A DNA stretch of 42,663 bases, taken from assembly GCA_003427395.1 (NCBI GenBank), contig BFEA01000323.1:458532-501194 (forward strand), in the 5' to 3' direction. The notes beneath the pieces were generated by a model. That model had not been told where the DNA came from. It saw nothing but the letters and a program-made list of their open reading frames with translations, and did not search any database. Shown piece after piece: positions 33,989 through 42,663 of this stretch. The number at the start of each line of letters is the position of its first letter. The stretch's first letter is position 1. This DNA is from Chara braunii. Its lineage: Eukaryota > Streptophyta > Charophyceae > Charales > Characeae. The translations under genes were made by a program, and so were the position numbers.

Positions 33989-34257
33989 GTTGTGTGTCCA
34001 AAATTGGATTTAATGCTGCTTTCGCGTTGAAAAATTCAACGCGCGTTGAATTCGTGTTAAACTCCCGTTCAAACGCGAGTTGGAAGGGAATTAACGGCGT
34101 CCGGGATGATTTTTTTTGTGGGCTAAAAATTATCCAAAACAATATTTAAAAAATGGGGTTTTAGTTTTTCATGAGGATTACAACCCTGTATTTTTATTTT
34201 TATTTTTTGATGCTTAAATCTATTTTTAAAAAATCAAAAACATAAACACACAATGAT

Positions 34258-34309
34258 AAAACAAAAACACTCAAAACAAAAACGAAAATGAAATGAGTGT
34301 TTTTGTTTT
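34258..34309. repeat. Perfect 16-bp inverted repeat inside the transposon
   Basis: AAAACAAAAACACTCA at 34258-34273 is the exact reverse complement of 34294-34309, with a 20-nt A-rich loop. Confidence 0.85.
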
Positions 34310-34984
34310 GGGTTTCACACAATTTTTTTAAGGGCTAAAACGAAAACAAAAAAATAAATAAAAAATATAAGGTTGTAGATCTTTCAAAGATGTACAATAA
34401 TTTATTTTTTATTTTATTTTTTAGAACTTCGTGTATTTTTTAAAACAAAACCATAAAAAGCAAATTGAAAAAAGGAAAAAAAGACACACAGACACACAAA
34501 ATTGGGCCTGTAGCAGGTTGCATGAGTCTAGTGTCAGTTGGTTGAGGGAACCCAGGTCCTGGGCGGCCTGTGTGAATGGATGGAAAGCAGGCCCTGGGCT
34601 GGATACGGGTACTGGGCCAAACACAGGCCAAACGCAGTTGGGGGCATGCAACCACCTCAGGCCCAAGGCCTGTTCTCGTTCGTGCTGTGCCTCAGTCTAC
34701 CGGGGCCTACTGAAAGCGTCCTGGGACTGAACACAGGCAGGCCACTTCGATATAGCAAAGGGCCTGCCTCCACATTGGGCATTCGGGTGCTGGCTGCATG
34801 CTGCGTAAGCGCTGCCGCGCTGTAGCTCGTGCCACTCACACGCTCACGGGCGAGCAGGAAGGAGCAGGCAGCCATAGCGGAGCTGCGCTGCTGTAAGCTG
34901 GGTGTGGCGCAGGGTGGTCCTTGGGTGCGAGTGGAATCTGTGTATTGGGGAACGAGGTTGTGAGTAAGGCGAGACACACTTTCA

Positions 34985-35260
34985 CGCGCAGGCATAAACA
35001 CACTTTCACTTACACACACACACACTTACAAACACACACATACACACACAAACTTACAAACACACATACACAAATACACACATATATATACACACACACA
35101 CTTACAAACACACACATACACTTACAAACACAGACACACAGACACACACTTACAAACACACACATACACAAACACGCGCGCATACATTCATATTCATGCA
35201 CAGACACACTCTCACAGCAGGCACACACATACACAGATACGCGCACACACAGCATGCCTA
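34985..35260. repeat. Imperfect (CA)n microsatellite region
   Basis: A series of CACACA tracts is broken by TTACAAA and ATAC. The long Thr/His-rich frame across it is a low-complexity artefact. Confidence 0.9.
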
Positions 35261-35513
35261 TACACATAACTGGGGCGTTGGGGGTTGGGGGATGTGGGGG
35301 CGGATGGGAGGTGCTTCCGGGGTTGGGGGGATTTTTTTTTTTTTTTTTGCCTAGTACGACGTGTTCCGGACCCCGCTCATCAATTTCGTTTTTCCGAAAA
35401 GCGCGGGAGCGGCCCATTTTCGCGTTTAATGGAAATTCAACGGGATTTTTTGGAGTTTAACGGGATTCAACGGGAGTTTAATTCCCCCGTTCTGCGTTAA
35501 AAAGATACACAAC

Positions 35514-35519
35514 CCATTG
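35514..35519. repeat. Target-site duplication, right
   Basis: CCATTG, the partner of 33983-33988. Confidence 0.6.
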
Positions 35520-35740
35520 CAATGGGACGAAAACAGAGTTCACGTTCTGTTTTTTGAAATGTATATATTGCGCCTAACCCGACATTGTTATGCTTTGCGA
35601 ACCCCTGGTTTCTGATCTGCGCAGCAGCTTGTTGACAAACTGCACTAACTCTTCTGGGCACTTCGCATCAAGTGATGCTGTTTTCTTGAAGCCCTCTTCT
35701 CCTTTTTCCTCCTCTCCTCCAACTCATGTCTTTGAAATGG
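35520..35740 (-). pseudogene. Methyltransferase-like gene, segment upstream of the transposon
   Basis: On the minus strand the peptide KKQNVNSVFVPLQW runs into the transposon junction, and its frame joins that of the segment at 33982 across the element. Upstream in the same frame come a TAG at 35574-35576 and then a helical peptide GFKKTASLDAKCPEELVQF and LLRRSETRGSQ. Farther upstream the better peptide (ELEERRKKEKRA) is in another frame, so a one-base change is likely near 35700. If this region corresponds to methylase motif IV, VPLQW stands where DPPY or SPPW would be expected, which would mean no activity. The 5' end of the gene is not found. Confidence 0.4.
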
Positions 35741-36522
35741 CGACGCTGGTCGATCCACCTCTCGGACGTCAATCCTTCATGTGTTCAACAAGATACCCTC
35801 ATAAATTGTGTAGGAAACCTGATTTTCAACAGGTGAATGTAGTACAAATCATACTAAAATTCTGCATGTTCCGAAGCTACATTTTTTATGTTGGGTGTGA
35901 GGGAGGACGAGCGTGACGGGTGGTGGTGGGGTCACCTTTTTGGTATCGGCGTCAATTTCTTCGGCTAGATTTTTTTTCGTCAACCTTGTATCGGCATCGG
36001 CTTCTTCGAAAAATTCGGTTTTAGCATCAGCTTTTCCAACGACATTTCAACATTGATTTTTTTACGGCATCCCCGGTACTTTTTCGGTTGGGGGCCTTGT
36101 TTCCGTGCGGGAAGGGGGTTGCTGGGTTGTTTGGGTGTGAGGGAGTTGGGGTGTTGGGATCTCTTGGTTTTGCAGGTCCGCGTCGGCGCGCTTGCGACTT
36201 CGGCCTCACTCGCGTCTTCCAAGAATCCAGGTCAGACTCTTGCTGGGGGGGTGTTACGTATTTTTTTGTGTTTATTTCAAAAAAAAATCCGCAAATTAAG
36301 AGGGTAAAACAGTTTTTTTGTGGGGTTTGAATGAGGGTGAAAAGTAATCAAAGGGGGGGAAGAAGAACCGTCCGAGACAATTGTGTGAGTGGGTCCGCAC
36401 GCGGGGGAGAGAGAGTGGACACGAGGGAGAGAGAGGAAAGGGGGGTTCAAAAGGGTCCTCGGGCTCCGTTGGTTTAGGATCCAAGAAGGCTGGTCCGGAG
36501 AGAGAGGGGTTTGCCTAATATC
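35741..36522. other. Stretch without a supported gene
   Basis: Low-complexity T- and G-rich DNA with short overlapping frames on both strands. I see no domain, RNA gene or clear element boundary. Confidence 0.4.
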
Positions 36523-36700
36523 CTCGACCCGCACGGGTTGTGGTTGTCACCCGCGCGGGACGAAACTCCCGCGAGGGAACGGGTTTCTCGAGAGGGGGAT
36601 GGGTGTTCTGTTCTCGACCCTCGCGGGTTGTGGACGGGACCCGCGCGAGACGCGACTCCCGCGAGGGGGCGGAGTTCTCGAGCGGGTGCAGTCCGGGACT
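36523..36700. repeat. Two-copy tandem duplication, 90-bp period
   Basis: The unit starting CTCGACCC at 36523 recurs at 36613, with shared CGCGGGTTGTGG-like, ACCCGCGCG, ACTCCCGCGAGG and TTCTCGAG blocks. GC-rich composition keeps several frames open on both strands, so these are not evidence for a gene. Confidence 0.75.
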
Positions 36701-36959
36701 TGGGGGCGAGAAGGGTAGTACTTCGGCTTCCGGAGGAAAGGGTCGAGGGAACTCTGATCGTCGTTGAGGACGAGAGGGGTAGGGGGTACTTTGGGAAGAG
36801 GAGAGGAGAGAGACGTGGGGTGCCTTGGACGAGGAATCGGAGGCCGAGTCTTTGGTGAACCGGTGTCTTGCCAATTTCTCGAATTCGGATCTCGGGGACT
36901 ATTGGGACTACGAAAACGAATTCTGAAAAGGTCGAGGACCACAAGGTACATATTTAAAG

Positions 36960-37818
36960 CAGCCTAACCTGAGAGACTCTCTTGCTAAAGTTCCACTTCC
37001 CCACCCCTTATTTTTTCTGTGGGACCCCGATTAAATTCTCCAATTCCGAGCGAGAAAAGAGTCAGACGGGGGCGAATGGGAAAAAGAGTACAAAGTGAGA
37101 AGAGTTCGGGATGCAAGGAGGAGAATAGGGGGGAGTAGATATGCTAGTGATCATTGATTGATAGGCGGATAAAGTCCCGGGACCCGGGGAATTCCACGCT
37201 CGAGGTGGGCCGAGTAGGGGCGTGGTTCCGGATAGGCTAACTTAGGACTAGGGGTCGGTTTGGTGGAGGACATAGGGCACGGGTGTGTGACTTCGGTCCA
37301 ACTCTGGGGAGGGGGTTGCCACCCCTCTTCGGGGATAACCTGAGTTCGCAGCTAGTCTGTATACATGGAAGTGGGGAGACCTTTCAACGGGGGAGGACAG
37401 GAAGGTAGCCGATTGAGACGGCGTTCCTTCTCTGGTCCATTTGATCCTACTGAGCTCACAGACACCTTCTCCTTGCAGGGTAGGGCTGGTCTCTCGAGTA
37501 ACCAAAATTAAGAGTAACAAAAGACCTTCTTTGATTAGAATGAATGAGCTTGGAGGCGGTCCCGGAAGGGATTAGTGTGAGTAGTTACGATGTAATCGAC
37601 GTGTGGTGCTATACTTTTCGTCTATGGACGGGAGACTTTGGCGTTGCGATTTACGTGGAAGAAGGGAAGGATCGAGGAGATAATTTCCTCCTCGGATGGG
37701 AAGAGGCGGTGGGACGCTCTCGCACGGAAAGGGAAGAGATAAGGGCGTATGGGTTTAGATACTTCTACACTTTGGGGTAGCGGACGTACCCTAGGGGGGG
37801 CGACCTGCGCCGGTGATT
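36960..37818. other. Stretch without a supported gene
   Basis: Purine-rich to mixed sequence with short frames only. It adjoins the broken end of the retroelement reverse transcriptase, but no continuing RT peptide is visible on the minus strand. Confidence 0.4.
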
Positions 37819-38872
37819 TCATATGCGTACCTCGATGGGTCGGACGAGTGGAGAGTGTTTGTCCCACCCCTCCTGTCTGCTACCCCTCATCAGTTTTTCA
37901 CCTTCGCCCTGTCTCTTGGTCATAACCTTGACAACACCATCTCTCATCCAAAAGTCAATTAGCCACTCAAGGGCCCGAATGATCGACAAGTGTGGGATAT
38001 TGCAAAACATCTCCTTCACGTCATAAGAAGCTGTCAGCAATTCCTCATCCCTACTCACATCATCGTTGATTGCTGACACATACTGTGACAGAAGATCTGT
38101 ACTTTTCATGTTAAAATGTGATCTCTTCGGTAGCTGCCACACCATCTCATTAACCTCTGACGCCACTTTCTTTGAACCACGCACATTACATTCAGAAAAG
38201 AACGGGCAAATGGGCCGCCATTTGTTAATGTCCTTATGCTTAGGGATAATATACGCTCGTCCCAGTTTCCCTTTCTTGTTCCATTTTGCAAACTCATTCA
38301 ACCCTTGTTTCTTGTACTCCGTTTCCAACCTGCAGATTAGTTGGCCCTCATCCTCGACCACAGCCTCAAATCCCACATTATCAAAAAACAATTTGTCGAG
38401 ACCATTTTGATAGAAAGTCGGGCAACACACCAAAGTGTCACCTGGGTTATGGTCAATCGGGACACAGACCATGCCAGTTATTTTTTCTCTCCACTCAAGT
38501 ACATCCTCCAGCCGAATATGCACCCCCAACTTCTCGCAGCTGTGGTCAAGACTGAAACAATTCGTCAAAACGGTCAAATCTATCGACCGGGGCGGTTGCA
38601 CATGTAATCCTATATCAGAGAAGTTTTTTTCGATCTCCTGTCTCAATCTTACCGTCATGTTCCGAGTTGCAGGGACCGCCATGTTGCGGTTATTCCTCAA
38701 CCATGGTGGAGCCAACTCATTTGTACCAAGGGAATAGTAAAAATGATCATCAGTCCTGGCCCCAAATCCTTCATGTTGTGCACAAGTATAGGTCAATTCC
38801 CCTTTTTGTCCAAACTTACGAAAATTAAAGAGAATATCCCCAATACTTTGATTCTTAACCCAAACAACCCGC
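37819..38872 (-). pseudogene. Reverse transcriptase, N-terminal part only
   Basis: The open frame from 38796 reads back in frame to the stop at 38875. It carries an RT fingers segment KLGRAYIIPKHKDINKWRPI, then motif A as ASYDVKEMFCNIPH, with the catalytic Asp about residue 259 of the 325-residue frame. Homologous RTs should continue for about 250 residues through motif B and YxDD; here the similarity fades after RQEGWDKHSP and the frame ends at 37819. The enzyme would be inactive. The break point at about 37860 is either a 5'-to-3' truncation or a later deletion or insertion. Confidence 0.75.
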
Positions 38873-38874
38873 GC

Positions 38875-39324
38875 TCATCTGATTAGCAGCTCCTTCCAAT
38901 CCCTATTAAGCTCGAAACCCCTGATCATCCCTTTACATAATTGTCGTATGCCAGGCTTACTCAAACGGTGATCGTACGTGATTCGTACAATCAACCTCCA
39001 CCTAATGTTGACATGAAAACCCCTCCTTAAAACTCCAGACAAAATCAACCGTAGAGAGCTACGAGTTTGCTTCTCCGAAAAGGCACGAATCGCCAAAAAA
39101 CACCGTACCAACAAACCAAAATCCCATGCATAAAGGTCCTTCCTAGTGCACGGTTTTGCCAAGAGTTGTGCTAATGCGGGTTTAAGATAACTCAACTTGG
39201 AACAAAACGGCACGATACAGTCCAAGACGATAGACGACCCCACACATAGCATATCGCGACTCTTCTTCAAAATCATTTTCTTCCGATTAATATTCACGAC
39301 AGACGACCCAAATTTATGTTTCAA
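38875..39324 (-). pseudogene. Linker between endonuclease and reverse transcriptase
   Basis: The same frame as the RT piece, separated by a TGA at 38875-38877 where a CGA would restore continuity. It is basic and Leu-rich (DLYAWDFGLLVRCFLAIRAF), with a GMIRGFELNRDW segment near the end. In this element type such a region contains the RT N-terminal extension and fingers. No separate domain is recognised. Confidence 0.5.
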
Positions 39325-39438
39325 CAGTTTTTAATTATCAGTCAGTCGTCTTCCCCTTGAACAGTGGACACCAAACTTAGTAACCCCTCGGCTAAGGCAA
39401 TCCTCCAGAATTTGATTAGAGATACGAAGCAGTTACTG

Positions 39439-40110
39439 TCAGAGTCGTACAAGGACAAGTGTGTGTCTATTGTAGTGTTGGTCAGACTCTTCCCCTTTTT
39501 CAACTTCCTCACACATGATTGTGACACATCTTTCTCTCTTACCTCTCCTCCGACACTTACCTTTCTGCCTCGTATCCCTGGTATTAAGACGTGGATTAAT
39601 AAGACGAATCAAATTCCTCTCAACCATTAGCAAGTCCGGTGGTAAACATCGACAAACAAGAATCATTACGAATCGTGCAACGACAATCCTACGAAGCCAT
39701 GCATACAGCCGATGATTTCGTTTCCCATTTTCAATAACAACCCCGTCCAGACATCGATACAGGTGCTCGTTCCACCGTACCGCCAAAGATCGTCCAGTCG
39801 AACCCACATACACATGTTTGGACCATGGCGAAACCAAAGCGTAGACCCACGGTCCCTCACAGTAGTTCAATTCCACATCATTCTCCCAAATTGCCTCTAC
39901 GTACTTTCGCAACTTCAGGGCCCACGGAATGCACCCTAATAAAATCATCCTCATAACAACACTTCTAAAAAAGTCATTAAACTCCTTGTCACGAAGGAAG
40001 AAATCCACGAACTTACCAACCTTCATCCCACGATGGTAATCTTCATTCTTACCTACTTGTGCACCCTGTGTTCTATCCTCACGAAGCTGCCTGCAATAAG
40101 ACGCCCACTT
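39439..40110 (-). pseudogene. GIY-YIG endonuclease domain of the retroelement
   Basis: Counting from the ATG at 40026, residues 60-150 show a GIY-YIG nuclease: WVYALVS (residues 60-66) for GIY, VYVGSTGRS (72-80) for YIG, then RWNEHLYR (84-91), and a downstream catalytic Glu in VERNLIRLINPRLN (E136). This nuclease would nick target DNA to prime reverse transcription. Protein-like sequence continues upstream of the ATG to a TGA at 40111-40113 (KWASYCRQLRED), so the ATG is not the true start. Upstream of that stop the frame still reads ERVPERDYL, which suggests one polyprotein. After the nuclease the peptide turns basic (KGKCRRRGKRER) and stops at 39439. Confidence 0.75.
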
Positions 40111-40139
40111 TCATAGGTAATCGCGTTCGGGAACCCGTT

Positions 40140-41480
40140 CTAGAGTTCCGCGGATCGTCCATCTTCCCACACGGAAGCAGCATCATGCACCGGGGAATCT
40201 TCCGAAACCTCGTGCACTGATTCAATATTGTCGCTCTCCTTGCTTCCATTACCATCTTTACCCATGGCCTTATCAACCCTGTATTTAGTGATGTCTGCTA
40301 TCATCAAGTCAATCGCCCGAAGTTTCAAACTAGCCTCCCGGCACTACATCTCCAATCCAGATTTTTTGTAGTTCCTCAAGTCTTTCTTTTGTGCTTCAAT
40401 AAAATGAAAATGTTCGTTAGCAGCTCCAAATGATTCCGCACACACCCCCATGTCTCGTCGAGGAGTGGCTTTCAAGCCTTTCCTAGTATAGCGGTTAGCG
40501 ACAGCCTCGAGCCTCGTTTTTAGATTCGTACCCCCTCTCTCACGTTGTGTGTCAAATTCCTCAACAGGTACTTTATTGAGCTGCTCCTTCAGCTTAATCG
40601 CCTCTCCTTCGGCAACAGCCCGCTTCCCTTTAAGCACCCTGGCCTCCCGACTTGCCGCACGGTGCATCTCTTTCATCTTGACATACTCCTGTTTCCATTT
40701 GTCTGATTCTCTGATGTTGTCCGTCCAACGTGGCCGCGGAGATCCACGTGGCAGTCCATCGGGAGTGTCGATTACGACGCTGCCTCTCGTGTTACCTGGT
40801 CGCAAAGCTTCCCCCTTCCACGCCTCGACTTCCTCCCTATCTTTCATCCCCTGTATCTTCAACCTGCTAACTTCAGTACGTAAGCCATCAAGCTTCGATT
40901 CAAAGTTACCTTTGGCCAAAGCGGAAGATCTCAACTGCTCGATCTCTTGTTTCATAGAGAAGATGTCATCTTCTGCGACCTTCTTCACCATCGCCTGCTG
41001 CTTAAGCTCCATGATTTCCTTCTGAAGCGTAGCAACCTTACTACCCTCGTTAACCACATCCTCCTTTAATAGTAATATCCTCAAACGGTCATTCTCCTTA
41101 CGTATCTTCTCCATTTCTTCCGATACAGTGACCTCATCTCCCGTCTTCTTCAGTGCACCGTTCTTCTCCTCCATACGCTTATCCAATCGAGCACTCATTT
41201 CTGCCTCAAGGCGCTCCCGTTCCTTCCTCCACTCTTCTTTTCTATCCTCTTCCTCTTTAGTTCTCCTAGTCTTCTCTTCTTCTTCCTTCTGTTTGGCTTC
41301 TCTCTCCTCATCAGCCAAAGTCTTCGTAAAGCAGCGATGCAATTTCTCTTGGTTAGTCCTCCAAAAATTCGGTTGTGCGTACGAAGAGAACCCACTTCCG
41401 TATCCAGACGAATAACTCGAGGGGGCAAACCCGACGTTCGGCGCTTGACCAGAAGAACCAGAAGCAGGATAAGTAACCGA
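40140..41480 (-). pseudogene. Coiled-coil region of the retroelement
   Basis: A 332-residue frame (41342-40344) and, after one TAG at 40344-40346, a further 60 residues in the same frame down to 40140. It starts with an extreme Glu/Lys/Arg heptad region (EEREAKQKEEEEKTRRTKEE), followed by long charged helices with Leu/Ile spacing, and ends with LRNYKKSGLEM and LRAIDLMIADITKYRVDKAM. Upstream of 41342 the frame extends to about 41480 with a Gly/Ser/Tyr-rich peptide that joins the zinc knuckle through a one-base shift. The role is presumably multimerisation or RNA binding, as in other retroelement ORF1-like regions. This is inference from composition. Confidence 0.6.
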
Positions 41481-41602
41481 AGCGGGGTGGCGTTAGCACC
41501 GGTGGCATGGCGTCTGCCATAACCTCGGTGCGGGCACTCACGCTGAAAATGGTTAGGAGATCCACAACTATAGCAAGATCTAGGAGGAAATTGTCCTGCC
41601 AT
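41481..41602 (-). pseudogene. CCHC zinc knuckle, N-terminus of the retroelement protein
   Basis: Starting at MAGQFPPRS, the peptide has a CX2CX4HX4C knuckle (SCYSCGSPNHFQREC) followed by HRGYGRRHATGANATP. An ATG farther upstream at 41653 is open but adds no recognisable sequence. After ATP the sensible reading moves to another frame (ASVTYPASGSSG), which indicates loss of one base near 41481-41488. Zinc knuckles of this type bind nucleic acid. Confidence 0.65.
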
Positions 41603-41682
41603 GACAGCCGCACAATAAAGTAGGTCAGTCACTCCAAAGTCAACGGGCCACACTCTTGTAGTGCAATCTCTATAGAGGTTAC

Positions 41683-42105
41683 CTACGTAGAATAAATGGT
41701 GATGAGAACATCAATCCAAATAAGGTCGATGGGGCAACATATATCAAAGAGCATTCATAGCAGACACAATGAAAAAACCCACAGAAGGAGGAGAAAGGGA
41801 AAGAGAAGGTGGAAGTGAGTAGTAAACAGTATACAATTCTCCCGAACGCGATGGCGTCAAATGATATCCGAAAAGCACAGCCGAATCCGCTCGAACCATA
41901 AATAGGCATCAATGACATGCCCGTAGTCGTTAAGCTCCTGTCCGAGTACCTGGCAGTCGACCCTACATGTTTCATCCGGCCGCCAGAGCCTGAATCGTCA
42001 GGGGTCTATTGTCACGGCGGAGATAAAAAGTGGGGGTAACTTCGGCGCAGTCACCAAAACAGTTCGTAATTGCATTCGAAACTGCGTTTTAGCAGTTTAG
42101 TCAGG
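41683..42105. other. Region upstream of the retroelement, no firm gene
   Basis: A minus-strand peptide near 41850-41965 (QVLGQELNDYGHVIDAYLWF) looks protein-like and ends at a TGA. It may be a relic exon, but I cannot assign it. Nothing else is visible. Confidence 0.3.
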
Positions 42106-42137
42106 GCCCGAGTTTCAATTGCAGTTGAAACTCGGGC
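42106..42137. repeat. Perfect 13-bp inverted repeat
   Basis: GCCCGAGTTTCAA and its exact complement enclose loop TTGCAG. It is flanked on both sides by near copies of AGCAGTTTAGTCAGGGCCC (about 42091-42109 and 42149-42167). Confidence 0.85.
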
Positions 42138-42580
42138 TGCCTTTCCATAGCAGTTCAGTCAGGGCCCTCGTCTATCCACGAACAGCAGATAAAAAATAAA
42201 AAATAAAAACATCCCTTATGCTGTGATTGCGGTCCGATACAGGATGCTACAGTACTTGTCTGGAACTCAACGAAGAGTGGAATCCGCCCTGCCTGGCTGG
42301 CAGGGCGCTACAGGGACCTCGCAACAAGAAACAAAAAAGGAAAACAACCTGTTTCATGTTCCTCACTTCCTGGCCAGATACATTCGTCAAAGCAGTGGTG
42401 ACCTGAGGGCCTTCCGGACATAGGTGGATTCGAAATTCCTCGTTTCTTTACTTTTTTATTTCTTCTTTTCTTTTTCCTTTTCTTGGCCTCCATCCCTGCC
42501 CCGAGGCCCCCACTTTTCGGAGTAGGCTACTCTTGAGACTTCGCGGTTGCCTGTGAAGGGAAGTGCCTGCGAATCTCTGT

Positions 42581-42663
42581 TGTGGCCGAGACATCTCGGC
42601 CCTGGCCAATCTGGGGTGTGGCCAAGACATCTCGGCCGTGGCCAGTCTGGGGTGTGGCCGAGA
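42581..42663. repeat. 36-bp hairpin satellite, running off the window
   Basis: TGTGGCC starts at 42581, 42617 and 42653, an exact 36-bp period. Each unit contains GGCCGAGACATCTCGGCC, an 8-bp stem with a 2-nt loop; the second unit has one A that breaks a pair. The array continues beyond the window. Confidence 0.85.

Larger units (their letters stand above)
33989..35513. mobile_element. 1525-bp non-autonomous DNA transposon inserted in the methyltransferase-like gene
   Basis: The ends are inverted: GTTGTGTGTC on the left and GATACACAAC on the right. Related subterminal motifs (TTAAACTCCCGTT and GTTGAA repeats) lie within about 110 bp of both ends. Flanks carry the 6-bp duplication CCATTG; the alignment would also allow an imperfect 8-bp duplication, as in hAT elements. 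The gene frame on the minus strand is continuous when the left and right flanks are compared across the element. It encodes no transposase that I can see and contains AT-rich DNA, a 16-bp hairpin (34258-34309), a GC-rich middle and a CA microsatellite. Confidence 0.65.
37819..41602 (-). mobile_element. Decayed Penelope-like retroelement with N-terminal GIY-YIG order, 3' truncated
   Basis: Reading 5' to 3' on the minus strand: zinc knuckle, long coiled coil, GIY-YIG endonuclease, linker, reverse transcriptase palm start. The linker and RT share a frame with the GIY-YIG segment. The coiled coil and zinc knuckle are in two other frames, because of single-base shifts near 40140 and 41481-41488. 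In-frame stops lie at 40344, 40111, 39439 and 38875. The RT ends after motif A, so the YxDD motif and the rest of the thumb are missing. Placing the endonuclease before the RT is the permuted arrangement described for some Penelope-like elements of green algae and protists, unlike canonical ones with a C-terminal GIY-YIG. I recognise the arrangement but cannot run a phylogeny. Confidence 0.75.

Noticed and set aside
34921-35460. 179-codon Thr/His-rich frame
   Set aside because: It is the translation of a CA microsatellite inside the transposon.
36474-36967. Overlapping frames of 110-156 codons on both strands
   Set aside because: A GC-rich tandem duplication keeps all frames open, with no domain or start context that favours one.
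19038-40344. Reassigned TGA or TAG codons
   Set aside because: The same relics also carry frame shifts and truncations, and nuclear recoding is not known in this lineage. Decay explains the stops.

Overview
This window looks like nuclear DNA of a charophyte green alga, and Chara braunii is my best guess. The reasons are relic protein families that I associate with that genome (a zinc-knuckle/coiled-coil/GIY-YIG/reverse-transcriptase retroelement, a Ulp1-type protease and large hypothetical repeat proteins), eukaryotic satellites and microsatellites, and assembly gaps. The organism call is recognition from memory, not a database result. I find no intact housekeeping gene. The window is a mosaic of repeats, satellites and decaying mobile-element genes.

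Layout. 1-682: GATT-rich low-complexity flank. 683 to about 5790 and 14228-18688: two directly repeated copies (A and B) of a non-coding unit of about 4.5 kb. Copy A carries a 531-bp foldback insertion. Copy B is cut at 18688 against a pseudogene. A third, inverted piece of the same unit lies at 6567-7174. The 7 kb between the copies has no convincing gene but is full of short, near-perfect hairpins, some packed in arrays (7926-8085, 8602-8874, 13350-13506). The overall form recalls a LARD-type non-autonomous retroelement, but I found no primer-binding site or polypurine tract. 18685-20006: minus-strand pseudogene with three stops in one frame. 20605-21440: 138-bp tandem repeat with a 180-N gap. 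21950-26390: 362-bp satellite, split by a block holding another broken minus-strand gene (23522-24539). 26700-29800: GC-rich to AT-rich DNA without a clear gene. 29817-35740 (minus): a broken composite gene region that reads, 5' to 3', methyltransferase-like region, Gly/Ser repeat linker, undefined exons, intact Ulp1 cysteine protease. It is interrupted by a 1525-bp transposon with a target-site duplication. 36000-37800: GC-rich DNA and a 90-bp tandem duplication. 37819-41602 (minus): a decayed Penelope-like retroelement with the order zinc knuckle, coiled coil, GIY-YIG, RT, truncated inside the RT. 41700-42663: hairpins and the start of a 36-bp hairpin satellite.

The most unusual signal is a family of hairpins at 5043-5782, repeated in copy B at 18089-18555. 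All share the core GTCCCATAAGTTTGGGTG on the same strand, but each has a different flanking stem, and the two arms of each stem remain complementary. At least six distinct arm pairs are seen. This looks like covariation around a fixed loop and internal loop, so it suggests a structured RNA or single-stranded-DNA motif, possibly a protein-binding hairpin array. I do not recognise it as a described family.

How the parts relate: the coding relics are parts of mobile elements (protease, methylase-like fold, endonuclease, reverse transcriptase) and not a working pathway. All are on the minus strand. Most are interrupted by TGA or TAG codons or by single-base shifts; only the Ulp1 exon remains fully open.
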